A stretch of DNA of 64,000 nucleotides from Yamagishiella unicocca (lineage: Eukaryota; Chlorophyta; Chlorophyceae; Chlamydomonadales; Volvocaceae): the NCBI GenBank assembly GCA_003116995.1, contig BDSL01000064.1, positions 539,025 to 603,024 of the forward strand. Direction: 5' to 3'. Positions 39,101 through 51,100 of the stretch are shown in pieces (position 1 is the first letter of the stretch; the number at the start of each line of letters is the position of its first letter). The notes beneath the pieces were generated by a model. The model was not told the DNA's origin. It ran no database searches and worked only from the letters and a program-made list of their open reading frames with translations. The position numbers were made by a program, and so were the translations under genes.

Positions 39101-42100
39101 TATCTTCCTTACAAACAATTTCCAGGCCAGTACTATCTAGGCGTCTAGGCGTCTATACGTGCTTGTTTGCCGGTGAAATGGCAAGGATGACCCTCGACCG
39201 CTCAACGCAATCCACCCACCGATGGGCCGAGCGCAGCAGGACAGCCGCAGTCCGGTCAGTCCGGTGTCATCGTTGGTGCCCTGCACTCAAGGTTGGGTTG
39301 CAATCAAAACCGTGTACGAAAGAAAACCGTTTAGGACAGAAGTATGATGATGCATGCTGGAGGACTTGGTTGAGGAAACTAAAAGTCGGAGGCCGTATGT
39401 CGACCTTCGGCGGCAATGTCTATTTCGGCTGCGACTCCTAGGCTAACGGAAACGAAGATCCCGCCGCACGGCATAAGGAAATGTCTTGCGAAGCCGGTTT
39501 GTCTTGGGCGCAAGCGGGATAACACACTCACGGGTGGGTGGGCGGGGTGAAGGTGCCTGCTCGGTACTCCAGGTAAATACAGATGTGGACAGGCAGGCAG
39601 GCAGCAGGCAGGCACGCGAGAGACAAATCCCTATTGCGCGTACGGCACACTACATCTGAGCTTACCTACTACTGCACGCCTGGGTGCGTGCCCAGCAGCA
39701 GCAGAAACAGCAATCAATGCACACGGTTCGTCACACATGCCACCGACCAAGGCGTCTTTCGCATCTGCTACACACCAGCAGCTGGTACAGTAGACAGCAC
39801 ATGGGACCTATCTATCTCTGATACGCATGTACGCCTAGCTATCTAGCCGTACGACAGCAGCGTCACGCAGTGCGCCGCCTCATCACCACCACCGACCATC
39901 ACCGACCTGCAGACCGCCTCCCGCCCAAGCCCGGAGGCGCATCGCCACACCGCACACCACGCTGCCAGGGGGGCATGTGGCCCACTGGCCCCACACCCCC
40001 TTGGTGAGGCCACCACCCAGCACGGTCCGGCCGTCGCTGTGGGCAATAAGCAAGAGGGGCGGTGCACGGACGGAAAATGGGGATGCAGCATCGGGCATTC
40101 AAAGGAATACAAGCAGGCGGCAGCGGCGCATGTGTCGGCGGCGGGGCACACGTACGTGTCAGGGGTCCCTATATATATATATAGGGGGCCGCACCGGCTC
40201 TTAATAACAAGCACCCTTGGTTGACGTCGGCGCAGACCGCACATGCTGCATGTATGCCAGGCGCATCCATCTATCGATCTGAAGATGGGTGGATAGCAGT
40301 CCACGCGTTAAGACCCGAACTATAGTAGCTACTTTCCTAATTACCTGCACTGGAATTCGACGTCCGTTACGCCCATCTCGTCGATGGAGTCCGTTGAGTC
40401 GTTCAATGCCCCGAGCACACGGAGGCGAGCGCCCGTGAAGTACGGCAGTACGGCAACAGTGCCCGTCGCTGTTGTTGTTGTGTTGACGGCGCAGGTGCGG
40501 TTCGGCCCCCACGTCCCGACGTACGACCACGGCCATGTGGATTCAGGCGGCTGGACCGACGCCAGCAATGCGTCCTGCGACACGAATCCAGCAGCGGCCT
40601 CGGAATGACGCAATAATACAAAAGCGTTTTCCTGTTTCCCAAAACAGATGGCTGAAAGGTTCGCCAGATAATAAGAGCTGTGTGTTGTGTTTTGGCGAAT
40701 TTACGGTCGACTTGCATAATACACACGATTGGACGGGCCCCTTGGACGGGCCCCTTGGGCGGGCCCCTTGGGCGGGCCCCTTACTTGGCCGGTTGCGGGC
40801 ACGCGCACGCTGATGCACGTGCACATCAACCGTCCGTCATGGTATCAATAGGTGCAAGTAGCGATCGGTTGTATTGCATCGCTCAGTCATGCGCTGTGGG
40901 CGGGATCTGCGCCAGAAGAAATACGTCGTCAACCCTTCCGTCGCAGAATTAACCCTGTCTACGGCCTACCTGATAACACTGCAGATTGAAGCCGATCACG
41001 CCGGCGCTATCATTACCGTAGCCTGTATCCGTCCCAGGGCTGGATGTCGAGTTGCAGCGCCAGGCCAGAGGGCAGACTGGACTCGGGGCAACGCAGCGGA
41101 GCCTGTCGCTCGGCCACCCATCAATGTGGCCAAGAAGCAGGGGAGGGAGCGGCGGGGTCGGCGAAGAGAGTATAAACCTAAGTGCAAATAAACTTCTGGG
41201 GAAGCACAGAAAATAGATATAGGTGCCAGTTGCACGCACTGTGCGCATGCCGTCGCCATAAGGAGATAAGGGCGATGCCCTTATTACACGGCATGTGCGG
41301 TCCGCTCGAATGAGCTGATGTGAAATCAGTTGCACGATGCCTGTGCGTAACACGAACCAACCGACCAAGAAACCACGGCAACGAAACGCTGCTGGATGGC
41401 TCACCGACCCTTTAAGGCTTAGGTACGTAGGAAGTTGATGGCTGGTTGGGCGGGATTTGATGGTAAGAAACAACGCGTGCATGTTGGACTTATTACACGC
41501 GAACACCTACCGCCGTCGGCCACACACGTGTATGCCTACCTGCTCATACTGTAATAAGTTGGGGTCCTTACAACTCCTATATATATCATCCGCGGTTACG
41601 CCTTTTCATGCTTACACATACATACAGCAATTGCAGCGGCGCCCGGACCGGACCTGCGCGTACGTGTCCTGATTGGGTACTGCCCCGTCTGACAGCCCAC
41701 CTACCGCGACGTCCTTCACGCCCACGTGCACGTGCCTATATGTAGATAGGCCAGCTGCTGCTGCTGCGGTGCTATCCATTGCGGCGGCCCAGACAAGTGA
41801 CGACCCAACGCTCACCTGCCAGCCATCGCCCAGCTTGGCGGGGTCCTGCTGCCCCGAGTCGACCTCTATTTGCGATAGCACACCTTGTTGTTTGAATGGG
41901 GATGTGTTGTAATCAGTTTTGAAACAACAAATCGCTCGGTGGTTACAGCAAATAAACCCATACAGCAGATGCCCCTCAGTTATGGGTGTATAATTATGGA
42001 AGGGCTCACGACAGCAGCAAGGGGGGCTTATCCCGCATGGAGTGCAACGAACCAAGCAAGCAACACGTGGAGATAGACTTCGTTCGCCTATCTGCAGCCC

Positions 42101-45100
42101 CGCCGCCAAAATACGCACGCACGCACTCACCTTGCTGGAGCTGGTCACACATGATGCCCGTGTCATAGTAGATATGATCGTAGCGACCGCCAATGCCGCA
42201 GCCGCCCTCGCCCCAAGACATTCCTCTGGGGCATTGGGAGATAGACGTCTCGCTGCCGTTGCAACCCATGTTTCGGAGCCAGATGGGGACGCCTTCAATA
42301 GCTACTCCGTAAAAGACAGGTGTTGTGGTAAGACGTCCACCGAAGTAGTTAAGCTGTCGGCAAATGACCTAATGAGAGGAATACCGGGCGTAGGTTATTA
42401 TTACCGACCAGCAGGACTGACGACAGATCGATCGATCTGGTCGCGACAGCCGAGGGTAATTGTACACTAGTTCCCAAGTATGCAGCGGCAAAGTTGGTTA
42501 GCTCGCGCGCTCGTACGGATGAACGTTACTTGCCTGGGCGTCCAGGGCTGTGAACTCATTGGTGCAGACTGTGCCCCACAACTGCAGTCGATCGTGTGCA
42601 AGGAGCAACAATGGCCGATTGATGAGTCAGTGAAACTCGAGTCAGTGAAACTCGATCGAGACAGTGAAACTCATACGTCTGTACGACAACGATAACTGGG
42701 TAGGGATACTGTGGACAGTACAGCTCGACACGCGTGTCCTAGATGCTGTATGTCGGACTGCTGCAGTACTCAGGACGCCGGCCCAACCATCCGTCCGTCC
42801 TGCAGCCCGCTAGATAGCGGCTGCCTGCCACACACACATCGAAGGGACCATGCATCCACGCATGACGCACATACAGCAAACGCATAAGCCCTAAACCTGG
42901 GTGATCGTGGAGTAGGGGCCCGAAGCAGGGCTGGGTGATGATCGTGGAGTAGGGGCCCGAACATTCTATCTGCTGGCGATTTTTCGCCGCCGCTTATTAC
43001 ACCAAAGCTGGATGGACCATGTATGCGTGCGTAATCTACTCCAGGTATGGCCACTATTCGCTTCTGCGTCCAAAACGTAAGTGTGTTTCCTTCTTAATAA
43101 GGCGGCGATGGAGAACCCACCCCCGCGAAGGACACCTCCACGCGTCCTGCCCACGGGCCGGGACCGCCCGCCAGTCGTACAGCGCCGTCGGGCGGCTCCG
43201 AGACAACTGCAGCAGCGGAAGTAGGCGGAAGCGGAAGCGGCAGAAGTTGAGTAATGAATTTAATTTGTGCATGCAGTGGTCGACAACGACTGCAATTGTT
43301 GCAGTTGACTGCTGCCGGCAGGTACGTTTACGTATGCATGCTTATTACTTACCGGTCGGGGCATTACACCAGAGGGCTACATTGGAATCCTCCCAGCAGC
43401 CCTCCACACTGTAAGTGCACTTGTCAAGCCGCTCCTCGTCGCCCTTGCAGGTAACATAATTCATCCAGACGGGATGCCGCAGCGATTCGAAGGGGGATCC
43501 ATACCCAACGCCGATTACTTCTACTCCCACCACCCTGCGAGCGAGCACGAGATGGTGAAACAAGTATATATTTGCAGGGAGCGCGAGCGAGAGAGGACAC
43601 TGTGATGGAATACCCGTCAATAAAAAACGTGTAGTGATGCGCGATGGTAACGGTGCCCTTGAGTCAATATATACAGGCAACCAGCCTCCACTACTGCTGC
43701 CACTGCCGCCTCAGACATACACCTGCATACGTACCTCCCCCCTGTGTAGCCAAGCTGCCTGCACGCCACCCTGGCAGCTACGAGTGTGAAGTAGTAACCA
43801 CAAACTGAGCCCCAGCTTCCTTCTGACCAGACCTCCAGCCGCCCGGCCCACGCCACAGGGCCGTCCACCAGGCGCAAGCTGCCCGGAGCGGGATCCGGAT
43901 CTGCGGGATTTAGGCACAAGCGTGCGTGTGCCAGTTTCTTGCGCGAAGCCAGCAGGAGGGAGCGAGCTTAGCTTCAGCGCCCGCAGCACCGCCCTGCTGA
44001 TCAAGTGCTAGCGCCGGCTAAAAAATAGCAGTAGATAGCTAATAAGTAAGAGTACCATCGATCCAGCCAGTATCTGTGCAAAGCGCGCGACGCAAACATA
44101 TGTTACATTACATACATACATACATACATTACAATACGCTAGTGCAGCATCGAATAGGATAATGTACATGTACTCAGGTGGGGATAGATGTTGATTAAAA
44201 AAAACACATAGTCATATTGAACACTAAGTGGCAGTAGTCCGGTGACAGAGCGAGGGCAGCCCGCCGATTTATCTATCTAGCTACCCGATCCTCGCTCGCC
44301 GCGCGCTGCTGGAACAGGGAGCAACATTCCAACCACCCAGCAGCAACCCTGCTCGTCCGCACCCGAAGAGCAGATCACGCCGGCGGTGTGCCACGAGTCG
44401 TCAAACGGAATGATGGAGTTGAAGTAGGGCTCCGATGCCCGGGGGCAGTCCAGCAAGCGAGACTCGTTGCCGACACAATGGACCCCACGCAACAAGCGGG
44501 GCATGTTGGTACCTGCCAACAAGCAAGCAAACAAGCAAGACAGCAAAGCAAGTTATTCCAGTTATCTATCTACGTTGCTATGTTGGGAAGGATGCTCGCT
44601 CGCTCTGCCATCCGGGATCTGCAGTAACCGCAACAAGCAAGCGAGCACAGCGACGGCGGAGTTATTCCAGCCTGCTGTTTAGCTATGTTAGTGTTCTAGA
44701 TAGGTAGAAATGACATACACGAACCTAGCCTAGCTACGTAATAATGGCAAGCAAATGATGTATAAAGTTGCTTGCGCCTCCTTGCTCCTCACCTCCTCCG
44801 TACACAGAGAAGGCTGTGGGCCGACCGTTCTGGAACCCCATCTGTCGGCATGCCACCCGAGCATCCCGCCAGTCGAACCTGTAAACGAGGGCGGTCCACG
44901 TACGTAGTCATGCATCAACGGCACCGTTAGTTGGATTCGTTAATTAGATAGGATCGATAGACAGCAGGCGCAGGTAGCGCGCGACATAAGCGGCAGCAGC
45001 AGATAGATGAGACATACAGGCGCAATTGGCAGCAGGTAGTAGTGGGACGGAATGGGGCGCCTCGCGCTGCCCTTACTCTGTACATGCACGCAGGCTTGCT

Positions 45101-48100
45101 TGCTCATCAGCTGGTAAGTGGCAGCAGTCGCGATGCAAGATATGAATCCGCAAACTGAAACACTTACTTGATTGGTAGATAGATAGATAGATAGATCAAC
45201 AACGCACACATTCGCGCACCCGTCTGCGTCCAAAACCCAACTTACTCAGCGTGGTCTATGACACCCCACTGGCCGTAATAGAACATCTGCAGCATTCCTC
45301 TGTTGGGAGCACCTTCGCCGGCGACCCGGAGGCTGCCATCGAGCGGCAACGGATCTGCAAACCATTACACGCAGACGCAGAGGACGGAGATGGGGAGGGG
45401 CTGGCTGCTGGCCGAAGTAAAATGCTAGCGCACTGCGTGCGTGCGAGCCACGTACGGCAGTAGTGTACGTAACTACTACTGCCAAGCAACTGCGTACAAG
45501 CAACTAACCCAAGGATATAAAAATAATTGCGCGTTCCCAAAGCAATCAACTGCCCGCGCGCCGCGCCCGTGCGTGTATGTACGTACGCCCATACATACAC
45601 GTACCCAAACTGCAAACAACCGACGCAGGGTTGCCACACCACGAGTAGTACATGGAAAACGCCGGCTCGCAGTCCTGCACCCTCGACTCGTTCCCGAAGC
45701 ACGTCAGCCCGGACGCCCAAATGGGTGCGTAAAGCGGACTCCCATTCATCCAGGCCCGGCCCTGGCGGCCGGGGCTGGGTTGCAGCAGGCTGCCGGCTCC
45801 AGGGTAGCCGAGTTGCCTGCATGTCACGCAAGCAACGTGCGTTACATACCGGCCGTCAGATGTAGACATACATGTAAGCGATGTTAGTTGTCAGTACTTC
45901 CTTCAGTGATTGGAGCCCGTCCGTCAGACAGCAGTCAAGCAATAAATAAAGGGAGAATAATATAGTAAGCGCTTACACATACAGAAGTAAATCTGTGGGG
46001 AACTGAAAGCGTGCGTGGGTACGCAACAGACGACGCGCGCACGTAAACGTGGCAACAGAGGATGCGCGCGCGTGTATGTAGATAGATAGAGGGCTGAGTG
46101 GATGGGCGCAACAGAAATATCGGGTCCAGTTGGGAGCAAGATGTAGCGTGCGGAAATAACACTACTACGTATTGCGGGGAACACACTTCGGCACATACAC
46201 CAGTAGTGGATGTGACATGTATGACGTGGCGGCAGCAGCAGGCATGCGGGCACCAACTCATCATCGGGACAGAGTGACCTGTATGTATATCGGTCGGCGA
46301 GGTAGGCCCCCTGTCAACACACGCTATGCCCCCCATTACACTCCCACGTCATACATGTAACCGGTTCTCATGCATGCGACCCCCACTTATTTCCCATGTC
46401 GTGTATGTAACCGGTTCTTATGCCGCCCCCCATTGCATTCCATCCTGCTGATCCCAACGGCGGCGCACGACATACCCACCTGCAGACCACGGTGGCATCT
46501 GAGCGGGAGAATCCACTGTCGCACACAGCACCCCAGGAGCCGTTGAAGAAAACCTCCACCTGCGTGTCGAACATAAAGCAAATAAACAGTAGGTTACCAG
46601 CGGTCTTGGACATACATGCGCTCCTTGCAACATCATGTAACTTCGTTCAAGCCGAAGCCACCAAGCAACCACCAAGCAACCAACCACAACTCGCACCCTC
46701 AAGAGCCCCCCCCGCCGATCCATAATCGCTCATTTTGCAGCATATATAGAGACTCCCGCTACAATCAATCAAACAAATTTACCAGCGCAAATAAGCGCAA
46801 GCGCAACGAAACATGACTTAAACAAGCAAGTTCAACAGCCTGCGCACATCGATATGGTCCAAGTACTCTCCGCAAACTAACCATGCACGCACGTGAACAA
46901 ATGGCAGATTAAATAAATTCCTCACTCATTGCTGCTGTAGCTAGATAGCCCGCCAGCCGCGCGCCGAGCGCGCGATTAAGCCACTCAGTTAGGCAGCGCG
47001 TCGATTACAGACACCCTTGCCGTGCGTGACAGCAGGTATCCTTGCTTGCGTGAACGTACGGCTTGCGGTTTGGGATTGGTTCTTGGGTCGTGGCGTTTCC
47101 CCGTCAGGAGCGTCACTGGCTTGACAACCGATTGGAGTTCCCACCGTTGTAATGGACAGTCAGCGGCAGCCCAAGCGAGGATCGTCCGTGCGTGGCATCC
47201 CTAGCTAGCAATATGGCGATATATTGACGAGAGCAATGAAAGGTAACCTTTCCGCTTCACAGGTCACAAGTAAGTGGCTTATTATCCACCACACACTTCA
47301 GGTCACTGTAAGAGCCCTAGGATGTTTCCAATTGGTAGTTATTATCGCCACCACGCACGCGCGCACGGACTCGCTCTCTCTCTCCACGACCCTCTTCGTT
47401 GTTATTACCTTTCCCTCCGCTGGGAAGTCGAAGTCCCCCAACTAACGGTCATTTTTTGTAGCCTACCCTGGCCAACCCAGGCGTTGCTAGCTGTTGTAGC
47501 GCTACAACACGAATCACTTGCCTGCTCCCATTGGCCAAACGCAGACACCAATCAAGCAACCTCCGTCGACACGACCATGGTGCATTACTTACATGATCGC
47601 TCGCTGACAACCCCGCATTTTCGGTGCCGGGTACACCTACCCGGGCCCAGCTACCCCGACGATATATATCTCGTAGATAGATAGACCACGTGTCTCAAAC
47701 ACCGACCATTACTGTACCAGCCAGCAGCAGCAGCACGCACCTACCTGGCCCATGTTGGGTGCAAATCCGCCCACAAGTCGTACTGACCCCACCTCGGGGT
47801 CGTCATCTGAAACGGCACGCAATCGGGGCGGTACATCGGACGTGCAGCGGGACCATGTATGCATGAGTGTCATGTGCGATCTTTTACACTGAAACAATAA
47901 AAACACACGATTGTGTGTGCGTGTATGTGGATGTATATATGCACGCTTGCCCCACCACGGCACTCGCGCGCAGCATCATCAGCAGCAGTGGCTCACTACT
48001 CCTACCTCCATCCATCTATATATCCACACTTACCAGTGCTGCATTCGACGCCCACATCCCTGTCATGCGACCCATAATAATAACCGTCATAGAAGGCTGA

Positions 48101-51100
48101 TCTTGGGCAGTCAACCAGGCGTTGCTCGGTTCCATCGCATGTCACGTCGGAAAGCCAGATACGGCCTGCAGTCACAGGTGCGTACACGCAAGCCACGCAG
48201 CAAGGCAGGACCAGCATGAACAAAAGACAGAACGAGTTAATAAAGGAGATTATAATAACATGTATGGGATGGAATGTGTGGACTGAGGCAGGTCGTCCTA
48301 CGTAGGTATATATGTATACCTAAAACCCTAAAACCCTAAAACCCTCCATGGATTGGGCCACGCAGGCCAAACCAATTTTTTAACATACATCAGAATATAT
48401 AGCTCATATACAGTAGACAGCATAGCATACTTAGATATCACAAGATAGATGGGTAGAAGCCTGACAGATAGATACGATAGATAGATATGCATGCAGTTGG
48501 ATATATATGATCGATGAATTAGGTAAGCTCCCTCTACAATATTCACATTCCACTATCGATCTGATGATCCCTTGTCCGCATTACACTTCAAAACCACGAA
48601 ATGCGTTATCCATCCCCTAGCTACATACATCTTGCATACATAGGTACCTTCTCGATCTACGTAGCTAGACAGATAGAAACATACGTAGATATATAGACTA
48701 TCTACAACAGACGGACTATTGCTTGGGCATATGCCCAGGTGTCCGCACCCCTGCTTTTCCCATACACCGAATTGTAAACGGGTCGGCCACTGATGAAGCC
48801 CAGCTGCCGACATGCGACACGGGCAGAGCGCCAGCTCCAGGTGTTAGACTGGTAGATGGAGCCCCAAGTGCCATTATACCAGACCTGCGTGTAAGCAGCA
48901 TGCGTGCCCCCCACTCAGATCATCATCACGGCAGCAGCAGTACGCACGTAGCTCAACAGTACACACATGCATGCATGACCGGGGGCAGCATTTGTGGTGC
49001 ACGCGCGCGTGGCAGCACTTGCCGTGTGACGGAGATACCGACATAGAGCAGCGGCAGCGGTTCGTTTTTGCAATGATTATTATAGCACTTTAGCTTCTCA
49101 ATCGTTTACTCCGTCATCGCACGTACGCATCAGCACGGGCAATTCTGTACGCGTTAACTCACCTCCACCGTGCCCACATTGGCGGTTGGGCCGCCAATCA
49201 ATCGCAATGCGTACTCAGGACCATCGGTTTCTGGAAAAGTAGGGGCGGGCCCAAAACGGTACCAGCTGATTATTGAAAACTGCAAAACAAATAAAATATA
49301 ATCCGTCCTCCGGCCGAAATTTTTAGGAATCCCCGGGATTTAAACCGTCCTGCGCGTAGCTAGCTCTCGCTCAGATCTAAGGCCACGTACGAGGGATTAT
49401 TACTCAGTTGTTTGTTTATTTACGCAGATTCTCGGCCCCTATCCATGTGCCAGCGCCTTCGTTCTGGACCCGCTGGCCTTTAGGTGGGTATCAGCCAGAC
49501 ACCCCGCCTGTATTACCAGCAGGCCCCCTCATTCGTTATTAGGGCCTTGGATCCTCACTTCCCGGGCTGAGCATTATAAACCATCCATGAGGTCCTTCCA
49601 GTATGAGTGGAACGTGGACACAGCTGAAGAGCCGTGCGATCCATGCTGCTCTACCCATACCAGGGCCCCCGCCCAGCAGACCCTCTCCCTCCCCGGTTCT
49701 TACTACTAGCTAGATAGTAAGCAAACCGTTGCTTGGAGATCAGAATCGTACGTACCCGCGATTGCAGATAAACATTCTGTGGTCAGACACCCTAACTCTC
49801 AGGTGCCGTCTTAGGGGATACCCCATACAATTACGTGGCCTACTTATCCATCCACATGCCGTGGGTGCGTCCAGTCTTGCGTTAGTTACCGACTGTACCA
49901 AGGACAAACACACTCACCATTTCGGCACTCCAATCCGGCAAGGTATGGGTAGTCCGTACCGTCGCCAGTCAGCAACGGATAGTCATACTCTCGGCGGCAG
50001 TCGGCTAGATGGCTCTCTGACCACTCACAGCTGTACCCGGCATACCACACCGGGTCGGCCGTGCGGTTATACTTAAACCCCGCTTCTACAATCGCATCAC
50101 CCGTGGTCCAGCCCAGCTGACGGCACGCCACCCTTGCATCGCGCCAGTCCCATAAGTCTTGAGTGATGGAGCCCCACACGCCACGGTAGAAGACCTGGAG
50201 GATGCCGCGACCGGTAGTGTTTGCTTCGCCACCCACAAGCCGAATCGCCTCCGATTCTGAAATGGAAATAGGGAAACGTTGGTATCATAGAATAGAGGAG
50301 CATTCTTAATTGCCAAGATTTGTGGACTGATCGACGGCGTGTTAACAGGAACATGCTCCTGACTACTTCATGCGATGCCTTGGCTGCTTGGGCGACGATT
50401 GATCATTGCCCAAGTAAGAGTGGGGAGCGAGAACGGTACCACATCATAAACGAACGCATTGCTGCTGCCTATTTCCAGTTGGCCGACAGTGGCACGCATG
50501 AAGGCTCGGTATGAAAAGTAAAACCTACGTTCGGAAGGCCCTTCAGTCTTTATGATCAATTAATGATAATGATCCTCCGTCGCGCGCGCGAGCATACCAC
50601 GTATGTACGTATGTATGTTGGGTGCTAGCTACGTATTCGTTCGTCGTGGCCCCGCCCTCACTACACTCGCTGCAGCCCTGCACCCTGCTCGCTGCTGCGC
50701 GCATTAGCAGCTCACCGTTGCGGCATTGCACGCCAGCTATCCAGGTGGTGCCGGAGGGGACCGTACCCATGTCCTGTATGTGTGTATGTATATTTTAAGG
50801 CAGCCATCCACACAAGTTCATCAGATTCGGACAGGGAGGGCGCGACGTTCCAGTCCGCCAGCAATCAAAAAAGCAGTGAATCGAAGCAGTCCACCGCCGC
50901 GTTTGTAAATAAAGGCAACATACATCCTAGCTACCTGCCTGCTGTCACGAATTATCCTACCCATCCAAGCGCATTATTAGTATCCTCACGCATGTACAGC
51001 AGGATGTTCCTTCCCATGCTGCTGGGAGCTGGCCGAGTCATCGCAACTGGCAAGCTCCCTAGTCATTTTCATTCGCGTATTACATTTAACCATCATTCAT

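Larger units (their letters stand above)
39907..41865 (-). other. Vitelline-membrane-outer-layer-I (VMO-I)-like modules
   Basis: Exons 41865-41816, 41102-40970, 40574-40345 and 40036-39907 fit in phase except for one missing exon (phase 0 to 2) between the first two. They encode pieces of the VMO-I pattern: [14 protein letters not shown] with [20 protein letters not shown] with [15 protein letters not shown]; and [19 protein letters not shown] with [13 protein letters not shown] domains form a beta-prism of three repeats and are otherwise known from animal egg coats and some protist proteins. The exon that should finish the last module, between 39907 and 38820, was not identified; a short proline-rich exon ending at 39535 is one candidate. 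Confidence 0.55.

Noticed and set aside
39840..39907. Apparent frameshift at the end of a VMO-I-like module
   Set aside because: CTGCAG|GTCGGT at 39907 is a valid phase-0 donor, so the shifted reading after it is intron, not a broken exon.
5238..48345. Window close to a chromosome end because of telomere-type repeats
   Set aside because: Both arrays are short, internal to introns and 43 kb apart, so they are interstitial.
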